Positions 9,058 to 18,449 of a stretch of DNA of 64,000 nt are shown piece after piece. Source of the stretch: Phycisphaerae bacterium (GTDB lineage: Bacteria; Planctomycetota; Phycisphaerae; UBA1845; PWPN01). The first letter of the stretch is position 1; each line of letters starts with the position of its first letter. Where the stretch lies: positions 1 to 64,000 of the forward strand of contig JAUCQB010000021.1 in assembly GCA_030372985.1 (NCBI GenBank). The letters run 5' to 3'. A program made the translations under genes and the position numbers. Below the pieces are notes generated by a model. It was given only the letters and a program-made list of their open reading frames with translations, did not search any database and had not been told where the DNA came from.

Positions 9058-9552
9058 ATGTCGATCGATCTGAGCAAAGACGCAGGGCTGTTGGCGGGGT
9101 TGGCCGGCGAAGTCCGGGCCAAGACGTTGCGGCTGTTCGACGATGTGAAGGATTCAGAGTTGATGTACTCGCCGCCGGGGCTGTCGAACCACATCCTGTG
9201 GTATGCCGGCCACGTGCTGTGGGTGCAGGATGCCCTGGGCATCGCCGCAGTGACCTGCAAGAGCGAGCTTCCGGCCGGTTGGGCCGAAACCTTCGGGAAG
9301 TTCTGTCGGCCGGTGAAGGAAACCCAGCACTGGCCCGACCGCAACGAGATCCGCGAACGCCTCGTCGCCCAGTTGCCGAGGTTGCAGGAAATCATTGGTG
9401 CGGTGGGCAAACGCGACCTGGAGGGTCCGTCACCCAACAAGGCCCTCGGCACCGAGAAGCCCCTCTGGTACTGGATCACCCATGCCAGTCATGACGAGGC
9501 CAACCACCAAGGTGAGATCTACCTGCTGATGAAGATGCAGCGGAAGAAGTGA
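9058..9552 (+). CDS. DinB-superfamily protein
   Basis: A 164-residue cytoplasmic protein. The start follows GAGGAGAAAAGGC. The four-helix DinB/YfiT fold is suggested by HILWYAGHVLWVQD in the first half and ITHASHDEANHQGEIYLL near the C-terminus; the spaced His residues would bind a divalent metal. Members include thiol-dependent S-transferases and many uncharacterised proteins, so no reaction is assigned. It is monocistronic with its own extended -10 promoter and has no informative neighbour. Confidence 0.75.
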   Translation: MSIDLSKDAGLLAGLAGEVRAKTLRLFDDVKDSELMYSPPGLSNHILWYAGHVLWVQDALGIAAVTCKSELPAGWAETFGKFCRPVKETQHWPDRNEIRERLVAQLPRLQEIIGAVGKRDLEGPSPNKALGTEKPLWYWITHASHDEANHQGEIYLLMKMQRKK

Positions 9553-10010
9553 TCCGTGGCCGGCGAACCACCTCGCACCTCGTCCGGACCGTCGGGAAGG
9601 CGGCTTACAGTCGGCCCCAAGCCCCCTCCTCATGAATCCGCCCGGTTGCAGCGCGGCCCCGGGAGCTGCGGAGCCATTTTCCCAATCGGGTGAGGAAATC
9701 ATTTCACATTCTGAAAATATACCCTAAGCATCGTCGGCATCGATCCTTGCGTTCAGTCAGACCGTTTATCGCCTGCGACGACAGGGCGTCCAAGAACGAT
9801 AAACCCTTTCTGAATAAGGATGTACAATCTTCCCGCTGGACCGGAAGAATCCCTCAAACTCGATGCAACTTTTCGCCGACATAGGTGTCCAATATTCAGT
9901 AGATTCCCCATTCCTGGGGACCTGCCGGTCAGGCTCGGGGCCGCATAGAGCCTGGACAAGAGGGAAGCAAGGGCGAGCCCGGCAGGTGCCCATGAGAAGG
10001 AGTGTTTCCT
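9553..10010. other. Intergenic region, no gene seen
   Basis: This gap has an AT-richer central part (about 9700-9900). No domain-bearing frame, RNA gene or terminator was recognised. The last bases carry the AAGGAG site of the following small gene. Confidence 0.4.
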
Positions 10011-10220
10011 GTGCCGCTATACATGCTTTGTCCGCATTGTGAACACCCGCAGATTGTGCCGGTCCGGCGTAGGGGCCGGCCGCAGTTCTGCCGTCAGTGT
10101 GGGCGGGCTTACGTGCCCTCCAAAATCCGGGAGCAGGCGCAGCCTCTCCCGATCTCCAGCATCTCCGAGATGCAGGAATACGCTCGGCCCGCCGAAACAC
10201 GGGTGTTCGTCCTCGATTGA
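10011..10220 (+). CDS. Small zinc-ribbon protein
   Basis: A 69-residue protein with a GTG start at 10011, chosen because AAGGAG ends 8 nt upstream. A GTG at 10002 lies inside that site. Residues 6-9 are CPHC and a second knuckle CRQC follows about 20 residues later, making one zinc ribbon. The remaining 35 residues are polar and end ETRVFVLD. Its job is unknown; nucleic-acid binding is a guess from the fold. It lies convergent to ggt. Confidence 0.6.
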   Translation: MPLYMLCPHCEHPQIVPVRRRGRPQFCRQCGRAYVPSKIREQAQPLPISSISEMQEYARPAETRVFVLD

Positions 10221-10448
10221 CAAGAGACCGCTACGCCGTCCGACCACAAACCTGTCGGACCGTCAGGCCGCTGTTCCGGGAAAGAAGCATTTGGTGGTTA
10301 AAAGACGCAGGTGACGGATGAGGTGGACAGACCGCGCCGTCTGCTGCCCGCCGTGACCGTGACCCTATATGATCCGGCGATATCGGGCCTGGCGGGCTCG
10401 GGTAACATGCCCGGGGTGGAGCCTGCCGGCCCTTTCGCCGGGGATTGT

Positions 10449-12152
10449 TCAATAGCCGATGGCGGCGCCGTCCTTACGCAGATCAGATGCGGCCTGGAGC
10501 ACGCCGTTGGCATGGTCAATCAGAATGCCCTGGTAGCCTCCGAAGCCCCCTCGGCCGCGGGTGACCTTGTGTCCCTTGGCTTTGAGAGCAGCGATCACCT
10601 CGTCCGAAATCCCTGACTCAACGACGACTTCGCCGCCGTCGGCCATCAGCTTGCCGGTCGGAGTACTTGACCCATAGTGGGCGCAGCGTGCCGACTCGCC
10701 GGCCTCCTGCACGTTCATCCCGTGATCGATCAGGTTGCAGAGCACCTGCACCTGTCCCTGGGGCTGCATGTCGCCGCCCATGACGCCGAAGCAGAGCCAG
10801 GCAACGCCGTCGCGCGTGACCATCGAAGGAATGATCGTATGAAACGGCCGTTTGTGCGGTTCGATGCGGTTGGGATGGTTCGGATCCAGGCTGAACAGCA
10901 TCCCGCGATCCTGCAGGGCAAAACCTAGATCCCCCGGCACCAGCCCCGAACCCCAGCCGAGAAAGATGCTTTGAATCAGCGAAACGCAGTTGCGGTTCTT
11001 GTCCACCACCGTGATATAGACCGTCTCGCTGAGAGCCAGCTTCGGGTCGCCCGGCGGCACCTCCAGGGCGGCCCGCTGAAGGTCGATTCGTTTGCGCTGG
11101 GCCGCCGCGTATTCCTTCGAGATCAACGGCTTGATCGGCAGGTCCTTGGCCACTTCGGGATCGGCATAGAACCGGGCCCGGTCGGCGTACGCGAGTTTCT
11201 TCGCCTCGATGTACAGATGCAGAAACTCGGCCGAGTTGTGGCCCATGCCCTTGATGTCGAACGGCTCAAGCAAATTGAGGATTTCCAGCACCGCGATGCC
11301 CTGACCGTTGGGCGGAAGTTCCCACACTTCGTAGCCGCGATAGGTGGTGCTGACCGGATCGACCCACGTTGAACGGTGGTCTTCCAGGTCTTTCAAGGTC
11401 AGGAGGCCGCCGTTGGCCTTGCTGAAAGCCGCAATCTGCCGGGCGATATCGCCCTTGTAGAAATCAGCCGCGCCCGCACCGGCGATTCTCTCGTAGGTTG
11501 CGGCGATGTACGGGTTGGTCATCTTCTCGCCCACGCGCGGGGCCCGGCCGTCCTTGAGATATGTCTTGGCGGCGTCGGGGCTCGCCTTCAACAGTGCCTC
11601 CGTGTTGCCCCACTCGTTGCCGACGATTTCCGTGACGGGGAAGCCTTCTCGAGCGTATCCGACGGCCGGGGCAAGGGTTTCGCTGAAGCCCTTGCTGCCG
11701 AACCGCGAGCGCAGCGACTCCCAACCGCCCACGCACCCCGGAACGCTCCAGCTCAATGGCCCGCGTTTGGGGATGGCGTCCAGGCCCTTGGATCGAAAGT
11801 AGTCGATGCTCGCGGCGTAAGGGGATCGCCCGCTGGCATTGAGACCGTAAAGCTTGCGGCTCTTGGCGTCCCACACGATCGCGAAGAGATCGCCGCCGAT
11901 GCCGCAGCTCATGGGCTCAACCACCCCCAACACGGCGTTCGCGGCGATGGCGGCGTCAACAGCGTTGCCGCCCTGCTTGAGGATGTCAATGCCAGCCTGG
12001 GCAGCAAGCGGGTGACTGGTGGCCACGGCCCCATGCGTGGCCATCACCACGGAACGCCCGACGGCCGGGTTGCCGATCGGTCGATCACCCGTCGTTGTCC
12101 ACGTGTTGATCATCAGCACTGCACCAGACAGGAAAACCGTGATGGATGCCAT
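10449..12152 (-). CDS. ggt: Gamma-glutamyltransferase
   Basis: A 567-residue N-terminal-nucleophile hydrolase that cleaves and transfers gamma-glutamyl groups, as in glutathione. The ATG at 12152 follows GAGGTG by 5 nt; a longer frame upstream has no better site. The large-subunit signature GGNAVDAAIAANAVLGVVEP is near the N-terminus. The predicted autoprocessing site is ETVYITVVDK with T377 as nucleophile, aligned to the TTHYSVVD site of known enzymes. The usual second Thr and His are replaced by Val and Tyr, so this may be one of the divergent GGT-like hydrolases. The N-terminal segment (FLSGAVLMI) is only weakly signal-like, so location is uncertain. Confidence 0.88.
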   Translation of the reverse strand: MASITVFLSGAVLMINTWTTTGDRPIGNPAVGRSVVMATHGAVATSHPLAAQAGIDILKQGGNAVDAAIAANAVLGVVEPMSCGIGGDLFAIVWDAKSRKLYGLNASGRSPYAASIDYFRSKGLDAIPKRGPLSWSVPGCVGGWESLRSRFGSKGFSETLAPAVGYAREGFPVTEIVGNEWGNTEALLKASPDAAKTYLKDGRAPRVGEKMTNPYIAATYERIAGAGAADFYKGDIARQIAAFSKANGGLLTLKDLEDHRSTWVDPVSTTYRGYEVWELPPNGQGIAVLEILNLLEPFDIKGMGHNSAEFLHLYIEAKKLAYADRARFYADPEVAKDLPIKPLISKEYAAAQRKRIDLQRAALEVPPGDPKLALSETVYITVVDKNRNCVSLIQSIFLGWGSGLVPGDLGFALQDRGMLFSLDPNHPNRIEPHKRPFHTIIPSMVTRDGVAWLCFGVMGGDMQPQGQVQVLCNLIDHGMNVQEAGESARCAHYGSSTPTGKLMADGGEVVVESGISDEVIAALKAKGHKVTRGRGGFGGYQGILIDHANGVLQAASDLRKDGAAIGY

Positions 12153-12578
12153 CGGACACCTCGCAACCAGAGGAACGCTGGAGCAGACCGCCAGTGGCAA
12201 AGACAATAGGATAACATGGATCTTCCAGGATAACACGATGTGTGCGCCGGACCGTCCGGACGGGTGTCCGTGACACTCAGTCAATCGTGAACGACCCTAT
12301 CGCCGGCCGGCTGGACGACACCGTCAGCAACTCAGCGATTCCAACGCCGCGGCACTGTGCCGACGATGTGAAAAGGTCCTATCAGGCCCGCTGGGACGAG
12401 ACTGAGAAACACGCCTGATGGTTTCCCTGCCGCAGTCCCGCTATCAAGTGCTCAGACGCCGGCATGTCTGCAGATCACACTCTTGTGCCAGTTGGCGTTT
12501 CAACGAATGCCCTGTTCCCGCAGATATTGTGCCCCGGCGCTTGTGGCCGAGGCCGCTGGCGGCTACAAACCACAACCG
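12153..12578. other. Divergent intergenic region between ggt and the exporter gene
   Basis: It must hold promoters for both flanking genes, but no box pair stood out. No gene was recognised; the reading frames into the exporter lack a domain or a ribosome-binding site. Confidence 0.35.
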
Positions 12579-14891
12579 ATGTTCGCCAGATTGGGACAAT
12601 TGATTGCCCGCCGGCCCGGAATCCTGATTACCGTCTGGGTTTTGGTCATTGGGGGCAGTGCCTTCTGGGCATTTCGCGCCGAGCCAGCTCCGCCGCCCAA
12701 GACCGACTCGCTGCTGCCCGCCGATTGTGCCCACAACCGGGCCGTGGAGCTGATTCATCGGGCGTTTCCCGACCTGGCGGCCCGCAGCCGGGTGGTGATC
12801 GTCGGTTACCGCGGCTCCGGCCTGGAGCCGGCCGACCTCACCTGGATGGGCGCTGCCGCCCGGCAAGCGGCCAAGGCGGCCGCGCCGGTCACCGGTGTTG
12901 ACGCCTCCGACCGGATCCTGTCTCCCGATGTGCCCTACCTCAAGCCGCGGCTGGTCAGTCCGGACGGCCAGGCCGCCATGGCCCTGGTCAATCTGCCCAC
13001 CAATTTCATCAGTCCCGTCACCGCCCGGGCGGTCAACGCGATCGATGAGGCCCTCGGCGACATGAAGCGGCCCCCGGGTCTGACGGTCGAGATGACCGAC
13101 AGCGCGGTTGGCGGCCGCGACTACGCCCTCAAGGCCGAGGAGGCCCTGGACCGCACCACCCTCGTGACGATCGTGGCCGTGCTGACCATCCTGGCTCTGG
13201 TCTACCGCTCGCCGGTGGGCGTGGTCGTTCCGCTCGTGTCCATCGGGGCCAGCGTGTTTCTTGCCTTCGTGGTGCTGGCGGCCCTGGCCAAGGGCGGCTG
13301 GGAAGTGTCCGACATGGAGCGGATCTTCGCCGTAGTGCTCATCTTCGGTGCCGGCGTGGACTACGCCTTGTTCTGGATCTCGCGGTACCGCGAGTCGCTG
13401 CAGGCAAGGCTTGCGTATGAGCCGGCCGCCGTTTCGGCCACGCGGTTCGCCGGTCCGGCCATTCTCGCCGGTGCGGCCACCACCATCTGCGGCCTGTCCA
13501 CGCTGGCGTTCACCGATCTGGGGCCGACCCGGAACGCGGGCAAGGTTTTGGCCATCGTGCTGACCATCGGCCTGCTCGCAGCCCTGACGCTGGCCCCGGC
13601 CTTGTGCAGAGCCTTGCGGGGAGCCTTCTTCTGGCCAGTCGGTGCGGCCGGGGGGTCCAGCATCGGCCAGCGACACCTGTGGCCCAGGTTGGCGGGAATC
13701 GTAGCCGGCAACCCCATACTCTGTCTGCTGGCCGGCACGTTGTTGCTGGGTCTGCCGGCGTTGTATTCCTTGCGGCTGCCTGCCCGATTCGATTCGCTGA
13801 GCGAACTGCCGCCCGATTCGCCGTCAGCCCGCGGCTTCGAGTTGATGAGCCGGCACTTCGAGAAATCGCAGCTTTACGCCAGCGCCCTGATGATCGAATT
13901 CGAACGGCCGGTCGATTCGTCCGACTTGCGGCAGCTCAGCCAGTCCGTTGCCGACCGGATCGCCCCCATGGGCGGCGTCGACGATGTCTATTCCCTCGGT
14001 GCCCCGCTGGGCCGCAAGCAGAGGACCGGCATGCCGCCGCAACTCGCGAGTCTGCTCTCACAGCTTGCCGCCGAATTCTATGTCTCCAAATCCTCAGAGG
14101 TGCTCAGGCTGGAAATCCTGATCGACCACCTGCCCTTCTCGCCCGAGGCGATGACGATTGTCGAACAGGCCATGATGATAAGCCGGGAGGAGGCCGGCCA
14201 GCTCGCCGACAGATACGGCAAGGCTGAGATTCTCGGATCGGGCCTGACCCCCTATGTGCTTTCGGTTCGCGATGTGGTCCAGGCTGATCAACGTCGTGTC
14301 ATGCTGCTGGCCACGCTGGTGATCGGGCTGATTGTCCTGGGTCTCATTCGCCACCTGCGGCTGACGCTGTTCATGCTGCTGGCCACTTGGCTGACGTTTG
14401 GAGCGACCGTCACCCTCAGCGACCTGTTCTTCACCCAGGTGATGGGAACATATGGTCTGGACTGGAAGGTTCGGCTGATCGTGTTTGTGATCGTGGTGGC
14501 GGTCGGGCAGGACTATAATATCTTCTTGGCGGCCCGGTTGTTCCAGGAACTTCCGCAAGCAGGGCGGGCTGAGGCGGCTCGACGGGCGATCGTGAGCACC
14601 GGCGCGGTCATCAGCAATTGCGGGCTGATCATGGCCGCGACGCTCGGTTCTCTGTGGGCAGGCAAGTTGACCCTTTTGCAGCAGGCCGGGTTCAGCCTGG
14701 CGTTGGGAGTGCTGATCGACACGTTTTTTGTGAGGCCGATTCTGATCCCGAGTTTTTTCCTGGTTGTCATGCGTTCTCGGGATCAAGGACAGGCAGAGGC
14801 CTCAACGGCCACTGCCGTCAGTCGGCCCGCGGGAGGCTTCCCGGCACAGGTGCATACGCATGCCGATCCCGAGGATCCTGGCTCTGACTGA
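12579..14891 (+). CDS. MMPL-family RND transporter
   Basis: A 770-residue inner-membrane exporter of the MmpL/HpnN type. The ATG was chosen because it sits just before the first membrane helix (about residues 14-32) with the usual short basic N-terminus. Architecture: helix 1, a periplasmic domain (35-200), five helices (200-350), helix 7, a second periplasmic domain (about 395-575), and five helices. Asp-Tyr pairs lie in both helix bundles, D261-Y262 in GAGVDYALF and D645-Y646 in VGQDYNIF; in mycobacterial MmpL3 such pairs carry the proton relay. The substrate is probably a lipid, but this is inference. The next gene overlaps its end by 32 nt. Confidence 0.88.
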   Translation: MFARLGQLIARRPGILITVWVLVIGGSAFWAFRAEPAPPPKTDSLLPADCAHNRAVELIHRAFPDLAARSRVVIVGYRGSGLEPADLTWMGAAARQAAKAAAPVTGVDASDRILSPDVPYLKPRLVSPDGQAAMALVNLPTNFISPVTARAVNAIDEALGDMKRPPGLTVEMTDSAVGGRDYALKAEEALDRTTLVTIVAVLTILALVYRSPVGVVVPLVSIGASVFLAFVVLAALAKGGWEVSDMERIFAVVLIFGAGVDYALFWISRYRESLQARLAYEPAAVSATRFAGPAILAGAATTICGLSTLAFTDLGPTRNAGKVLAIVLTIGLLAALTLAPALCRALRGAFFWPVGAAGGSSIGQRHLWPRLAGIVAGNPILCLLAGTLLLGLPALYSLRLPARFDSLSELPPDSPSARGFELMSRHFEKSQLYASALMIEFERPVDSSDLRQLSQSVADRIAPMGGVDDVYSLGAPLGRKQRTGMPPQLASLLSQLAAEFYVSKSSEVLRLEILIDHLPFSPEAMTIVEQAMMISREEAGQLADRYGKAEILGSGLTPYVLSVRDVVQADQRRVMLLATLVIGLIVLGLIRHLRLTLFMLLATWLTFGATVTLSDLFFTQVMGTYGLDWKVRLIVFVIVVAVGQDYNIFLAARLFQELPQAGRAEAARRAIVSTGAVISNCGLIMAATLGSLWAGKLTLLQQAGFSLALGVLIDTFFVRPILIPSFFLVVMRSRDQGQAEASTATAVSRPAGGFPAQVHTHADPEDPGSD

Positions 14892-15240
14892 CGTGAACAT
14901 GGCCTCGCTGCCGCAGCAGGCCGAGCAGGTGGTCGCGTTCTACACGGAACTGGTGGGCCTGGATCATCTTCCCGAAGAGTCGGACGAACATCGGAAGGTC
15001 TTCCGCGGCGATCGTCGACGAGGGCCGCGCATCGTGGTGCGCCTGCGCAGTCCTCTGGGAGAAGAGGACCGCCGGCGAGTTCTGATCCAGGTCGCGTCCC
15101 TTCGCGACTACGTCGAACGTCTCACCGAACAGCGGGTCTTCTGGCAAGAGATACGGGGTTGGGGATACTATGATCGGCGGCTCTATGTCTTCGATCCGGC
15201 CGGCAACCTGGTCGAGTTGGTCTGCTACCACCTGTTATGA
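14860..15240 (+). CDS. VOC/glyoxalase-fold protein
   Basis: A 126-residue protein of the vicinal oxygen chelate fold. The start at 14860 overlaps the exporter gene by 32 nt, suggesting translational coupling; the ATG at 14899 is an alternative but would cut the first beta strand. Strand and helix pattern: ILALTDVN, then FYTELVGLDHL, a central Arg-rich part, and LYVFDPAGNLVELV at the C-terminus, the usual last strand with a metal-binding Glu. Only one beta-alpha module pair is present, so it should dimerise. Glyoxalase, dioxygenase or resistance functions cannot be told apart. Confidence 0.75.
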   Translation: MPIPRILALTDVNMASLPQQAEQVVAFYTELVGLDHLPEESDEHRKVFRGDRRRGPRIVVRLRSPLGEEDRRRVLIQVASLRDYVERLTEQRVFWQEIRGWGYYDRRLYVFDPAGNLVELVCYHLL

Positions 15241-15722
15241 CGTAACATAATGTTTCACAAGGACTTACCGATTGCAGGCAAGGGCGGGACTCGCAAAGCC
15301 ATGCCGGCGGCTGATCCCCGGTTTGCAAAACGCGCCGAAATCACTTATAAAAGGGATGACAATAGCCGAACTTGCCGTTATACTTGGGTATCTCGATTGG
15401 TTTTTGGCGGCACTCCCGGGTGGCGCAAGAACTCGGGAGCATCGGGTACCATCTCCATCACTCGTCGGTTTCCCTTTTGGACCGTAGGTGAGTACTACTC
15501 CTGACGAGGATGTTTGTTGCGAGGCGCCGCGCATACCGCGAGTGGCCTGCCATGGTCATCGGACAGGATGCCGAGGATGGAGAAACAAAGAGATCAACGG
15601 GGGCGCGAATAGGCGAAGCCCGGCGGCAGCTGAGACATAAACCCGCGCGGGCATGAGGCCAGACGCTTCGAAGCGTCTCTCCCAGGGGTAACGGCATCAC
15701 TGATTGAAGGGAACGACGGATC
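15241..15722. other. Intergenic region upstream of coaE
   Basis: No convincing gene. It contains a CTCCCG...CGGGAG inverted repeat near 15412-15440. A short frame starting near 15355 (MTIAELAVILGY) lacks homologues I know. The coaE GTG has no strong ribosome-binding site. Confidence 0.4.
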
Positions 15723-16328
15723 GTGAAGCCCGGCAAGCCGATCATCGGTCTTACCGGCGGCATAGGGTCGGGCAAAAGCGCCGTGGCGGGACTCCTTCGG
15801 AACCTGGGGGCCGGGGTGATCGACGCCGACCGGCTGAATCACGAGGAGCTCGATTCGCCGGAGGTCCTCCGGCAACTTCGCGAGTGGTGGGGGATGGGAG
15901 TAGCGGGGCCTGATGGGCATGCCGACCGGGCAGCGATCCGGCGGATCGTGGGCGCCGACGCGAGTCAGAGGAAACGCCTGGAAGATCTGGTTCATCCTCG
16001 AATCGACCGGCGACGCCGAGAGTTGGCCGACCGCTACCAGGCCGATCCGTCCGTGCGAGCGATCGTGCTGGATGCCCCGCTGCTGCACGAAGTGGGGCTT
16101 GCCGAGGAATGCGATTATCTGATTTTCGTCGATGCGGATCAGGTTGTTCGCTCGGATCGGGTTCGCAAGCGGGGTTGGACGCCGGAGGATCTGGAGCGAT
16201 TCGAGAAATCGCAGTTGTCACTGGACACGAAGAGGGATCGTGCCGATTATAGGGTGGTCAACAACTCGGATATAGCTGACCTCCGCAGGCAGGTGGAAGA
16301 CGTTTTTTCCCGGATACTCGCCGACTAA
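15723..16328 (+). CDS. coaE: Dephospho-CoA kinase
   Basis: A 201-residue cytosolic kinase that phosphorylates the 3'-hydroxyl of dephospho-CoA, the last step of coenzyme A synthesis. A GTG start gives the standard N-terminus [15 protein letters not shown] with P-loop K18 and S19. Other family marks are [19 protein letters not shown] and [12 protein letters not shown]. Full length for the family. It lies 122 nt upstream of rho on the same strand, as in several other bacteria, and may be cotranscribed. Confidence 0.95.
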   Translation: MKPGKPIIGLTGGIGSGKSAVAGLLRNLGAGVIDADRLNHEELDSPEVLRQLREWWGMGVAGPDGHADRAAIRRIVGADASQRKRLEDLVHPRIDRRRRELADRYQADPSVRAIVLDAPLLHEVGLAEECDYLIFVDADQVVRSDRVRKRGWTPEDLERFEKSQLSLDTKRDRADYRVVNNSDIADLRRQVEDVFSRILAD

Positions 16329-16450
16329 CAGACCCCGCACTCCAAACAGTCCAGCGACTTCCGGGTGTGACGCCGGTAAAACAACTTGAACTTGAGAAGA
16401 CTTTTGCTGGGGTAAGAGCCCCGGCCATGAATACGAGGAGGTATGCCAGA

Positions 16451-17986
16451 ATGGCGAGAGCCAGCGACAAGCCGAGGGGTTCGGTCAACCGCAACGGCGG
16501 ACGTCGAAGAACGGTGAGGGATGACCCGCCGGTGCCGGCGGCACCGGTGAAGGACGAGGACGTCTCGTTCGGCGCCGATGTCAACGAGCCGGCTGCCGAG
16601 GCGTCTTCTCGGGAGGCCGTCGCCACCGAGGCGCCCGTCCCGACGACGTCGACGATCGACGCCGAGACCCACGCCAAGTACGAGGAGGTCAAGCGAGGCG
16701 ACCTGCATATCAGGGACCTGCAGAAGCTCGGCGTCGATGCCCTGCACGAGATCGCCAGGCAGGAGGGCCTCGCCGAATACACGGGTCTGACCAAAGCTGA
16801 GCTGATCTTCAAGATCCTCAAGGAGCGAATTCGCCAGAACGGCTTGATGTACGGCGAGGGCGTGCTTGAGATTCTGCCCGACGGCTTCGGCTTTCTCCGC
16901 AACCCGGAGTACAACTATCTCCCCTGCCCGGACGACATCTATGTCAGCCCGTCGCAGATCCGGCGCTTCGGCCTGCGAACCGGACACATCGTCGCCGGCC
17001 AGATTCGCCCGCCGAAGGAGTCAGAGCGGTACTTCGCCCTCCTGCGGGTCGAGGCGATCAACCTCGAGGATCCCGATCGCGTCACCGAGAAAACCAACTT
17101 CGAGGATCTGACGCCGCTGCACCCGGGCCCCAAGGATGCCAAGACCGCCAAACTCGGCGTCGACGGCCGCGTGCGTTTCGAGACGACTTCCGAAGAGATC
17201 AACATGCGCGTGGTCGACCTGGTGACGCCGATCGGCAAGGGCCAGCGCATGCTCATCGTCGCCCCGCCCCGTACCGGCAAAACCGTACTCATGCAAAAGA
17301 TGGCCAACGCCATCGCGGCCAACCAGCCCGAGTGCTACGTCATCATTCTGCTGATCGACGAACGCCCTGAGGAAGTCACCGAGATGCAGCGGGCAACCAA
17401 GGCTGAAGTGATCTCGTCAACCTTCGACGAGCCCGCCAGCCGCCACGTGCAGGTGGCCGAGATGGTCATCGAGAAGGCCAAACGCATGGTCGAGTACGGC
17501 CATGACGTCGTGATCCTGCTCGACTCGATCACCCGCCTGGCCCGGGCCTACAACACCGAAGTCCCGCACTCCGGCAAGATCCTGACCGGCGGTGTCGATG
17601 CCAACGCCCTGCAGAAGCCCAAACGTTTCTTCGGCGCCGCCCGTAACATCGAAGAAGGCGGCTCGCTGACCATCATCGGCACCGCCCTGGTCGATACCGG
17701 CAGCAAGATGGACGAAGTGATCTTCGAGGAGTTCAAGGGCACCGGCAACAGCGAACTGCACCTGGATCGGCGCCTCGTCGACCGCCGCACCTGGCCGGCC
17801 ATCGACATCAACGCCAGCGGCACCCGCAAGGAAGAGCTGCTGCTCGACCCGGGCGAGCTGGAGCTGGTCTACAAGCTCCGCCGCGTGCTCAGCGATATGA
17901 ACGTGGTCGAGGCCATGGAGCTGCTCCGCAGCCGCCTCCTGAAGGTCCGGACCAACGCGGAGTTCCTGATGACCATGAACTTCTGA
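16451..17986 (+). CDS. rho: Transcription termination factor Rho
   Basis: A 511-residue hexameric RNA helicase that ends transcription. The ATG at 16451 follows AGGAGGT by 8 nt; frames starting upstream lack this. Residues 1-70 are a low-complexity, basic then acidic extension, longer than in E. coli Rho and common in high-GC phyla. Then come the Rho N domain (about 75-125), the cold-shock-like RNA-binding domain with GFGFLR, and the ATPase core. The core has Walker A PPRTGKT with K277, Walker [12 protein letters not shown], and the Q/R-loop [21 protein letters not shown] strong intrinsic terminator follows. Confidence 0.97.
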   Translation: MARASDKPRGSVNRNGGRRRTVRDDPPVPAAPVKDEDVSFGADVNEPAAEASSREAVATEAPVPTTSTIDAETHAKYEEVKRGDLHIRDLQKLGVDALHEIARQEGLAEYTGLTKAELIFKILKERIRQNGLMYGEGVLEILPDGFGFLRNPEYNYLPCPDDIYVSPSQIRRFGLRTGHIVAGQIRPPKESERYFALLRVEAINLEDPDRVTEKTNFEDLTPLHPGPKDAKTAKLGVDGRVRFETTSEEINMRVVDLVTPIGKGQRMLIVAPPRTGKTVLMQKMANAIAANQPECYVIILLIDERPEEVTEMQRATKAEVISSTFDEPASRHVQVAEMVIEKAKRMVEYGHDVVILLDSITRLARAYNTEVPHSGKILTGGVDANALQKPKRFFGAARNIEEGGSLTIIGTALVDTGSKMDEVIFEEFKGTGNSELHLDRRLVDRRTWPAIDINASGTRKEELLLDPGELELVYKLRRVLSDMNVVEAMELLRSRLLKVRTNAEFLMTMNF

Positions 17987-18043
17987 AGTAGGGCCGACGG
18001 CCCCCGTCGGCCATTCGTAATCGCAGTACCGACCGAAACCCCG

Positions 18044-18084
18044 ATCCCCCATCCGCGGTCCGCCGCGGATGGGGGATTTCTTTT
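18044..18084 (+). terminator. Intrinsic terminator after rho
   Basis: A perfect 15-bp stem, ATCCCCCATCCGCGG at 18044-18058 pairing with 18063-18077, a TCCG tetraloop, and a T-rich tail (TTCTTTT). It sits about 60 nt after the rho stop codon. Confidence 0.9.
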
Positions 18085-18086
18085 GG

Positions 18087-18145
18087 GTGCCCCACCTCCT
18101 CCGGAGGTGGGGGAGCGACGATCGATTCCGCTGAAAAGGGATGGA
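18087..18145 (+). repeat. Dispersed repeat family B, copy 1 (short)
   Basis: A hairpin of CCCACCTCC and GGAGGTGGG arms beginning GTGCCCC, followed by GGGAGCGACGATCGATTCC. The region near 1430-1460 has a similar GGGGTCGCGATGATCGATC sequence after a CCCATCC/GGGTGGG inverted repeat. Confidence 0.5.
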
Positions 18146-18202
18146 TGGATCCACGATGATCGTTTTCAGAACCGCGACCGCAAGGGAGCGGCTGCCAGCC
18201 GG

Positions 18203-18297
18203 GTGCCCCACCCCAAGCGTGGGGGACGAAATCGGCAGTCTGAGCAACGATTGAAATCAGTAGTCCACTTGGCACTTGAGGGAATCTCGTCTCCCGC
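18203..18297 (+). repeat. Dispersed repeat family B, copy 2
   Basis: GTGCCCCACC and GTGGGGGAC arms, then a tail (GAAATCGGCA, ATCAGTAGTCCACTTGG, GAGG) that aligns by eye with 41385-41470. The shared order of motifs in two distant intergenic regions supports a real repeat family. Confidence 0.6.
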
Positions 18298-18449
18298 CAC
18301 TGCGCCGCGGGGCGCCCGCAGCGAGACACGGGCAACCGAGCCAGTACATCGGCGATGTGGGGCGAGCGAATTCGCACGCGCGGGAACAATTTCGCTCCCG
18401 CGCGCGTCCAATGATGGGACACGAGAATGCCCGTCCGAAGGAGAGCCCA

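Larger units (their letters stand above)
17987..18449. other. Intergenic region: rho terminator and family B repeats
   Basis: It holds the rho terminator (18044-18084), two hairpin repeats that begin GTGCCCCACC (18087 and 18203), and the GAAGGAGA ribosome-binding site of the next gene. No gene was recognised. Confidence 0.6.

Noticed and set aside
15355..15487. A short frame starting MTIAELAVILGY upstream of coaE
   Set aside because: The possible ribosome-binding site is too close to the ATG, there is no conserved motif, and the tail is composition-driven.
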